DNA of 64,000 nucleotides from Polyangia bacterium (lineage in GTDB: Bacteria > Myxococcota_A > Polyangia > Nannocystales > Nannocystaceae). A program made the position numbers and the translations under genes. Within the stretch, counting starts at the first letter, position 1. The number at the start of each line of letters is the position of its first letter. Where the stretch lies: the NCBI GenBank assembly GCA_030424595.1, contig JAUHWG010000015.1, positions 62,001 to 126,000 on the forward strand. The letters run 5' to 3'. The notes under the pieces are model-generated. The model made no database searches. It worked only from the letters and a program-made list of their open reading frames with translations, and was not told the DNA's origin. Shown piece after piece: positions 58,474 to 64,000 of the stretch.

Positions 58474-59310
58474 ATGAGCGTGGTCTTGAGGGTCGCCTAC
58501 GACGGAAGCCGCTTTCACGGCTTTGCGAGGCAGAATCCGCTGCCTAACGGGCGCCCGATGCCGACGATCCAGGGGGCGCTGGAGGACGCGCTGGAGATCC
58601 TCTACGGTCGCCCTGTGCCGGTCCGCGGGGCCAGCCGGACCGACGCGGGCGTCCACGCCCGCGGTCAGCTGGTCGCTTTCGAGCCTCCCTTCGCGATCCC
58701 GATGCGGGGCCTGGTCCTCGGGCTCGCCGGCCGTCTGCCGAAGGCGATCCTCGTCACCTCGGCCTGGGAGGAGCATCGATCGGACGGACGGCCGCTCGAT
58801 CCGCGGCGCGGCAACCTCGGCAAGAGCTACCGCTACGTGATCCGCTGCGCCACCCTCCGCGACCCGATGCGCCGCGCCTTTGAGTGGCACCTGCCGCGGC
58901 ACTTTGACCTCGGGGCGATGCGCGAGGCGGCGGCGATGCTGGTCGGCGAGCATGACTTCGAGTCCTTTCGCGCCGCCGCCTGTCAGGCCCCGACCTCGGT
59001 CCGCACGCTCAACTCGATCACGATCACAGGCGAAGGGGAGGGCGACCGCGAGGGGATCGCCGGCGACCCCCAGGTCTTCGACCGGATCCGCCCGCTCTCC
59101 CGGGTGATCGTCGACGTCGACGGCCACGCCTTTCTCCACAACATGGTCCGGATCATCGTCGGCTCCCTGGTCGAGGTCGGCGACGGGCGGCGCTCGCCGG
59201 GGTGGGTAGCCTCGCTGCTGGAGGCCCGCGACCGGACGATCGCCGGGATGACCGCGCCGGCGCAGGGCCTGACGCTGGTCGAGGTCCGCTGGCGGCGTCC
59301 GCAGGGCTGA
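58474..59310 (+). CDS. truA: tRNA pseudouridine(38-40) synthase
   Basis: Isomerises uridines in the anticodon arm of tRNAs. The 278 aa match TruA: LRVAYDGSRFHGFARQ at the start, the catalytic Asp in RGASRTDAGVHARGQLVAF, KSYRYVIRC, and FLHNMVRIIVGSLVEVGDG near the end. ATG 58474 lies 131 bp from the divergent pssA start. It converges on the Rieske gene with 8 bp between stops. Confidence 0.95.
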   Translation: MSVVLRVAYDGSRFHGFARQNPLPNGRPMPTIQGALEDALEILYGRPVPVRGASRTDAGVHARGQLVAFEPPFAIPMRGLVLGLAGRLPKAILVTSAWEEHRSDGRPLDPRRGNLGKSYRYVIRCATLRDPMRRAFEWHLPRHFDLGAMREAAAMLVGEHDFESFRAAACQAPTSVRTLNSITITGEGEGDREGIAGDPQVFDRIRPLSRVIVDVDGHAFLHNMVRIIVGSLVEVGDGRRSPGWVASLLEARDRTIAGMTAPAQGLTLVEVRWRRPQG

Positions 59311-59318
59311 GCCGGCGG

Positions 59319-60341
59319 CTACTCGCCGGAGACGACCCGCAGTCGGGGGCGGGCGCGCTGGCGGAGGGCGTAGCGGCGCTCCGCGTAGGCGATGTCCTCG
59401 ACCCAGAGCCGACCTGCGCGGCGGTTGATCATCCCGCGCAGAAGCGGCGCCAGGCGGCGGGCGACGCCGAAGCCCTTGCGATCGGAGCTGGCGATCGTCG
59501 CCTCGATCACCGCGCAGCGGTCGCTCGAGATCGGCGTCGCGTGGGTCTCGACGACCGAGCCCACCCCCTCGCCGTCGACGATCGTCATGACGATCGTCCT
59601 CCTGTCGGGGCAGTGGAAGGTCGCGTCGACCTCGACCGCGAGGGGCCCCGCGACCCGGTAGGCGACGCGCACGGTCAGGACATCGCCGTCGTCGTCCAGG
59701 ACCACCAGGCGGGCGAAGGAGTGGGGGTGATAGTGGGCGCCGTGCCAGGGGTCGAGGCGGTTGGCGAGGATATCGCTCGGCTCGCAGCGGGCCTCCATCC
59801 GGATCACCCCAGAGAGGAAGGTGCCGGGCCGCGGCCGCGGGGCGAGGATCGGCGCGTCGGTGACGGTCTCATCGACCCCCTCGCGGTCGGAGGAGCCCGA
59901 GGCGGAGGCGCCCTCGCCGAGCTGGACCCAGACGAGCACGCCGTCGTCGTGGACCGTGCGCTCGCGCCAGCGGCCGTGGGGGCGCGAGCCGAGCTCGAGC
60001 CCGTGCCACGGGCAGACGATGTTGTCGCCGCGGGTCTTGGCGCAGTCGAGGGAGGCGCCCATGTGCGGGCAGGCCTCGGGGGCGGCCCGGACCACACCGC
60101 TGGGCGTCCGCCAGAGGACGAGCTCCTCGCCGGCGATCGTGTAGGCCCGCGGCCGCTCGCGGATCATCCGCCGATCGTCGACGGCATACCAGCCGCCGCC
60201 GCTGCGGGCGAGGGCGCGGGCGAGGGCGCGGTCGATGCTCGCCGGGTTGGCCTGGACCCAGTCGGGCTTGCTGGAGCGTGAGCCGGCGCCTTCGGGGAGG
60301 GGCGAGCTTGGGGGGTCACCTAGGGTGATGAGGCGTGGCAT
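59319..60341 (-). CDS. Rieske iron-sulphur oxygenase, likely carotenoid-modifying
   Basis: A 340-residue protein. The Rieske cluster is held by CPHMGASL and CPWHG (residues about 90-113). Further on, NRLDPWHGAHYHPHS gives the Asp/His ligands expected for a mononuclear iron oxygenase site. The N-terminal ASIDRALARALARSGGGWYA and the C-terminal part resemble Rieske proteins of the DUF5914 type that occur in carotenoid clusters of actinobacteria, from memory. It lies directly downstream of crtY, so I infer oxidation or desaturation of a carotenoid end group. Start ATG 60341; one further downstream is possible. Confidence 0.85.
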   Translation of the reverse strand: MPRLITLGDPPSSPLPEGAGSRSSKPDWVQANPASIDRALARALARSGGGWYAVDDRRMIRERPRAYTIAGEELVLWRTPSGVVRAAPEACPHMGASLDCAKTRGDNIVCPWHGLELGSRPHGRWRERTVHDDGVLVWVQLGEGASASGSSDREGVDETVTDAPILAPRPRPGTFLSGVIRMEARCEPSDILANRLDPWHGAHYHPHSFARLVVLDDDGDVLTVRVAYRVAGPLAVEVDATFHCPDRRTIVMTIVDGEGVGSVVETHATPISSDRCAVIEATIASSDRKGFGVARRLAPLLRGMINRRAGRLWVEDIAYAERRYALRQRARPRLRVVSGE

Positions 60342-60679
60342 GGTCGAGGGGACAGGTCAAGGCCAGGAGAGGGCGCGGGCGAGGGGCAGGCGAGGGCAGG
60401 CGAGGGCAGACGAGGGGCAGACGAGGGGCAGACGAGAGACAGACGAGGGCAGGCGAGGGCAGACGAGGGGCAGGCGAGGGGCAGGCGAGGGGCAGGCGAT
60501 ATGGGCAGACGAGGGCAGACGAGGGGCAGGCGATATGGGCAGACGAGGGGCAGACGAGGGGCAGGCGATATGGGCAGACGAGGGGCAAGACGAGGGGCCG
60601 AAGAGAGGAGCGCTGAGGAGCAGCGGTCGCCGATGATAACGCGGAGACGCTTGGCGGCGGACGTCGCCCGCGGCTCGTG
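60342..60679. repeat. tandem-repeat array between crtY and the Rieske gene
   Basis: From about 60379 to 60600 the sequence is made of 10- and 11-bp units GGGCAGRCGAG, interrupted three times by CGATATGGGCAGACGAGG. No gene lies in this 338-bp gap. The period is close to one DNA turn, so the units stay on one face. Confidence 0.9.
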
Positions 60680-61900
60680 CTAGCGGGTCGCGGGGCGCAT
60701 CCAGCGTGCGCGTGAACGGAAGACCTCGCGGGTCATCGCCGAGAGCGGTGAGGCCGACATCACCCGCAAGCATTCGCGGGGGCTGGCGCGGTCGGAGAGG
60801 AAGCGGACAAGGAGCTCCGGGGGCAGGCGCTCGAAGAGATCGGCGAAGAGATCGGGGCCGCGTTCGGGAGAGCGGTGGAGGTACGAGAGGAAGACCCGAT
60901 CCATCGCCACCGCCCGCGCGGGTCGTGCCGCAGGCGGTCGCGGCGGGCGGTCTCCGGCCCGGAGGAGGCGGGCGGCCATCTCCTGAGAGTAGCGTTGGAT
61001 CGCCAGGAACGCGTAGCCGGTCGAGGGCTTGGCGAGGCCGCCGCGGAGGCCGATGTCGAAGACCCGCGGTGAGGGCTGCGGGGACGCGGGGGCGGTCGTC
61101 ATCGGGATGACCCCGCGCTCGCGGAACTCGATCGCGAAGTCACGGATCGCGAAGCGGCGCCCCAGGTAGTCGCGGATCCTCGCCTCGTACGTGGCAGTCG
61201 GCAGCGTCGACTCGCTGAAGTAGGTCGCCTCGACCAGCGCGCGGTCCGGTGAGAAGGGGAGCACGTAGAGGAAGTGGAGGCCGTCCGCTTGGGGGACGGC
61301 GAAGTCCATCAGGATCGCCGTCGAGGGATCAAAGGGTGTTCCGTCCACCTTGACCTCCCAGCCGACGAAGTGTTGCAGGAGGTTGACCTCGTCGACCGCG
61401 CCGCCTGTCTCGGGCTTGGCCAGGGACTCCGCGGACTCCGCCGTGGCGGGGCGCGAGTCGAAGGCGAGGCGCGCCCGCAGAGGACCGGCGCTGGTCTCGA
61501 TCGTGACCCTGTCCCCCTCGTCGGTGATGGCGGTCGCGCGGACGCCGAGGTGGATCTCGACCCCGCGATCGCGGAGGCGGGCGAGCGCCTGCTCGTAGAA
61601 CGCGTCGGCGGCGATGTGAACGTAGGGGAGGCGCTCAGAGCCGCGGATGATCGTCCGCTCGGGAGTCCGGACCTCCCAGCGGGACCAGCGGTGGCGGATC
61701 GCCGCGGTGAAGGGTTGGGCCTCGACGGGCCACATGCACCATGTGCGATCCCGGACATAGCGCTCGCGGGGCTCGACGATCACGATCCGAGGCGCCGCTC
61801 CCCGACCGGCGACCGCGGTCGACGCGATCGCGGTCGCCAGGCTGAGGCCGGCACAGCCGCCGCCGATCACCGCGAAGTCCGCTTCCACGCGCGCAACCAT
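60680..61900 (-). CDS. crtY: lycopene beta-cyclase
   Basis: Forms beta-ionone rings on lycopene; a membrane-associated flavoprotein. The 406 aa show the dinucleotide motif DFAVIGGGCAGLSLATAI, the typical VRDRTWCMWPVEAQPF, the acid loop in DFAVPQADGLHFLYVLPFS and GLAKPSTGYAFLAIQR, all of CrtY. ATG 61900 places the Rossmann strand at the N-terminus; ATG 61945 adds 15 residues. It reads towards the Rieske gene across the repeat array. Divergent from the ferritin-like lipoprotein. No other crt gene is in the window. Confidence 0.93.
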   Translation of the reverse strand: MVARVEADFAVIGGGCAGLSLATAIASTAVAGRGAAPRIVIVEPRERYVRDRTWCMWPVEAQPFTAAIRHRWSRWEVRTPERTIIRGSERLPYVHIAADAFYEQALARLRDRGVEIHLGVRATAITDEGDRVTIETSAGPLRARLAFDSRPATAESAESLAKPETGGAVDEVNLLQHFVGWEVKVDGTPFDPSTAILMDFAVPQADGLHFLYVLPFSPDRALVEATYFSESTLPTATYEARIRDYLGRRFAIRDFAIEFRERGVIPMTTAPASPQPSPRVFDIGLRGGLAKPSTGYAFLAIQRYSQEMAARLLRAGDRPPRPPAARPARAVAMDRVFLSYLHRSPERGPDLFADLFERLPPELLVRFLSDRASPRECLRVMSASPLSAMTREVFRSRARWMRPATR

Positions 61901-61959
61901 GGCCGGGGTCTGTGCGATCGACAAGGTCGACGGTCCGCGCCCCATGCTAGGGTTGGCCC

Positions 61960-63345
61960 ATGCGCGACACCCTGCTCATTCGTGCACGCCTCCGTGCGGC
62001 GCTCGTCAGCGGACCCCTCGCCCTCGCAGGTCTCGCCTGCGGTGGCCCAGGGGGGCAGCCCGCGCCGACGTCGACCGCCAAGTCGGGGACCGCGAGCGTC
62101 CCCGGAGCGAAGGCTGCGGCGGCGCCCAAGCCCGGTCGAGCGTCGGTCCCCAAGACGAAGTCCAGCGCCGCGAAGGCCTCCGAGGCGAGCGATCGCCCCT
62201 TCGCCCAGTCTCCCTATCCCGAGCGCTGGGGTCTCGATCCCTACGATCCCGAGGCTGCCGAAGAGGAGGGCTGCGTGACCGGTGATTGGTGCGGCTCGGA
62301 GGAGGCCGCGCGCAAGTTCCAAAACAACACCGGCGAGCCCGATGAGCTCGGCTGTCCCCTGCGGATCAGCCACCAGCCGAAGAACGGGATCAAGGAGGGT
62401 GACAAGACCTACGAGGGCCTCTCCTTTGATCCGATGATGCAGGGCCGCCTCCGACGCCTCGCGACCGGCGAGGCGCGCGAGGGCGGGGCTGCGGACACCT
62501 GCTGCTATCACTGGTTCAACTACTGCAGCGGCCGACCCCTGATCGGCGGGGGGAGTGAGTGCGGCTCCGGTGCCTCCGCCGATCCCCTCGCGGATCTTCT
62601 CCGTGAGGATGCTCAGCTAGCGCCGCTCGTGTCGGGCGACGCTTGGGTCGCGGGTCTCTCGGGCGCTGGCCGAGCAACTCCAGGGGAGCTCGACCGTCAC
62701 CTCGCGGCGGCCTGGCTCGCGGACGCGCAGATGGAGCACGCCTCGATCGCGGCGTTCGCCCGGGCGACCCTCGAGCTCTTGGCTGTCGGCGCGCCGCCTT
62801 CCTTGATCGCCGGGACCCAACGAGCGGGCCTTGATGAGGTCGAGCACGCCCGGATCTGCTTCGCCTTGGCCGAGCGCTACGGCGCCGGCGAGCGCGGGCC
62901 CGGTCCGCTCGCCCCGGTCCAGGCGCGGCGGCTCGACATCGTCGGAGTCGCTGTCGCGACCTTCGTCGAGGGCTGCGTCGGCGAGACGATCGCGGCGCTG
63001 ATGGCGACCCGAGCGGCCCGCCGCTGCGAGGACTCGACGGTGCGCGAGTCGCTCCTCCAGATCGCCGACGACGAGACCCGGCACGCTGAGCTGGCCTGGT
63101 CGACGGTGGCCTGGGCCGCGCAAGAGGCCGCCCGCGTCGGTCGTGAGGGGGAGCTTCACGACGCGCTCCGGTCCGCGGCGCAGACCCTCCGCGACGCGGC
63201 TTGCGCGGCGGAGAGCGCCGATCCTGGGATCGACGCCTCGCTCCTCGCGGCCCACGGACGGCTGGCTCCGGGGGCCCTCGCGCTCGTCCGCGACGACGCC
63301 TGGCGCGAGATCATCGCGCCGATGCTGGCGACGATCATCGGCTAG
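61960..63345 (+). CDS. exported ferritin-like lipoprotein
   Basis: A 461-residue predicted lipoprotein: signal GPLALAGLAC (lipobox), a 50-residue Ala/Lys/Pro/Ser linker (AKSGTASVPGAKAAAAPKPG) and a Cys-rich part (DTCCYHWFNYCSGRPL). Residues about 235-400 form a ferritin-like four-helix bundle with diiron ligands QMEHASIAAFA, DEVEHARICF, EGCVGETIAAL and DDETRHAELAW. It could oxidise or store iron, or use O2, outside the inner membrane. ATG 61960; 59 bp from the divergent crtY start. Ferritin-like domains in lipoproteins are typical of this bacterial group, with unknown roles. Confidence 0.85.
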   Translation: MRDTLLIRARLRAALVSGPLALAGLACGGPGGQPAPTSTAKSGTASVPGAKAAAAPKPGRASVPKTKSSAAKASEASDRPFAQSPYPERWGLDPYDPEAAEEEGCVTGDWCGSEEAARKFQNNTGEPDELGCPLRISHQPKNGIKEGDKTYEGLSFDPMMQGRLRRLATGEAREGGAADTCCYHWFNYCSGRPLIGGGSECGSGASADPLADLLREDAQLAPLVSGDAWVAGLSGAGRATPGELDRHLAAAWLADAQMEHASIAAFARATLELLAVGAPPSLIAGTQRAGLDEVEHARICFALAERYGAGERGPGPLAPVQARRLDIVGVAVATFVEGCVGETIAALMATRAARRCEDSTVRESLLQIADDETRHAELAWSTVAWAAQEAARVGREGELHDALRSAAQTLRDAACAAESADPGIDASLLAAHGRLAPGALALVRDDAWREIIAPMLATIIG

Positions 63346-63581
63346 TCGCCGATGAGGGCGCGGTGCGAGTCCTGTGTGCCCTCGCGCTGCCCTCGTCGGG
63401 CCCCAGGGCTCCGACGAAACACCTGAACTGGGCCGTAGCGCACGTCTCGGCGATGACGAGGGGGGCGACGCGGGGACCCGCGAGAGGACGCGGGACTTGT
63501 GCCGTGGCGTCTTCGCCGTGACCGGGTTGACGATGGGGCTCCCAGCGCCGAGCAAGGGAGCGCGCTCGGAGCCGCGAGCGC

Positions 63582-64000
63582 TCAGAAGCGCAGGTGGAGC
63601 GTCGCGCCGAGGGTGGTCATGCTCGCGTTGGGGGCCATCGACACTTGGCGCGAGCGGAGCCGTTTGCCGCCGACCGCCGTCAGGATCACGCCGGAGAGCG
63701 CCACGACACCGCCGGAGATCCCGGTCGCGAGGGCGATGGTGTTGAAGCGCTTGCCGTCGAGGTTGAGCGCCTCGATCCTCGTCGACTCCTCCTCGGTCAG
63801 CTCAGCGTCCGCGCCGGTGCGCATCGACACGTCTTCGTAGACCGTCTGGAGCTCCGCCTTGTTCTGGGCCCCGCGCGACAGGTAGAGCGCCATGACGCCG
63901 AGGCCGGCGGCGCCGAGTCCGATCGCCGTGCCGCCTACGGCCGTCAGCGCGATCGCCTTGCGGTCGCGGGCGGGCTCGAGCTCCGGGCCGAAGGTGTCGT
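63582..64000 (-). CDS. two-TM protein, paralogue of the gene at 53814 (cut by window edge)
   Basis: The reading frame stays open to base 64000, so the 5' part is missing. The visible part has a hydrophobic segment (AIALTAVGGTAIGLGAAGLG), an acidic loop of about 50 residues, a second hydrophobic segment (NTIALATGISGGVVALSGVI) and the ending KRLRSRQVSMAPNASMTTLG. Order, spacing and the final KRL-x-SMAP strand match the end of the Ala/Pro-rich protein at 53814-54593. Function unknown. An upstream Pro-rich segment may lie beyond the edge. Confidence 0.75.
   Translation of the reverse strand, partial: DTFGPELEPARDRKAIALTAVGGTAIGLGAAGLGVMALYLSRGAQNKAELQTVYEDVSMRTGADAELTEEESTRIEALNLDGKRFNTIALATGISGGVVALSGVILTAVGGKRLRSRQVSMAPNASMTTLGATLHLRF

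Noticed and set aside
60379..60600. CRISPR-like array
   Set aside because: Units are 10-18 bp, contiguous and without unique spacers; no cas gene nearby.

Overview
The window is high-GC chromosomal DNA from a myxobacterium (Myxococcota), most likely the Nannocystis/Plesiocystis/Enhygromyxa side of the group. The assignment rests on Myxococcus-type Cys-rich repeats (EECDDGN), a MYXO-CTERM sorting tail, many lipoproteins with long Ser/Thr/Gly/Glu linkers after the lipidated Cys, a GAF-AAA-Fis sigma-54 activator, and codon use saturated with G/C at third positions. I found no tRNA, rRNA, CRISPR array or prophage.

Layout. 1-4340: glutathione synthetase (gshB) diverging from a three-gene set (unknown protein, MerR-TPR regulator, degenerate GH3-like protein). 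4341-5615: element A, a non-coding foldback-type element with terminal inverted repeats and CTAG flanks. 5798-20850: secreted and lipidated proteins (fibrinogen-like with Cys-rich repeats, CAP domain, NTF2-like), a VKOR-DsbA fusion, an aminotransferase, a 1203-residue protein that joins a MYXO-CTERM protein to a lipoprotein, an SPFH protein with its probable sigma-54 activator, an FHA protein and an alpha/beta hydrolase. 21096-22454: element B, an inverted copy of element A. 22920-32157: a lipoprotein with two truncated-globin-like domains and a P-domain, an e(P4)-type acid phosphatase, a site-2 protease, a small lipoprotein, a 195-bp miniature relative of the elements (C), a GNAT acetyltransferase and a beta-lactamase-fold lipoprotein.

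32357-40862: a ferredoxin-reductase/2Fe-2S electron donor, a MerR regulator and a diiron oxygenase that form a plausible oxidation unit; recN with a histone-like tail overlapping a MATE exporter; a beta-propeller lipoprotein. 41123-48575 (minus strand): an Hsp90-like ATPase, a giant partner whose ATP-binding motifs are lost, and a hybrid histidine kinase whose receiver domain is out of frame by one base at a G6 tract. 48742-54593: a small conserved-looking protein, an Oar-like TonB-dependent receptor, a lipoprotein and an Ala/Pro-rich two-TM protein. 55281-64000: pssA with a possible Cys/His-dyad protein and a degenerate LytM/M23 protein, truA, a Rieske oxygenase plus lycopene cyclase (carotenoid modification), a secreted ferritin-like lipoprotein, and the edge of a paralogue of the Ala/Pro-rich protein.

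The strongest leads are the CTAG-flanked element family (three copies), the active/pseudo Hsp90-like pair, the MYXO-CTERM-lipoprotein read-through fusion, and the sigma-54 promoter with tandem palindromes between the activator and the SPFH gene.
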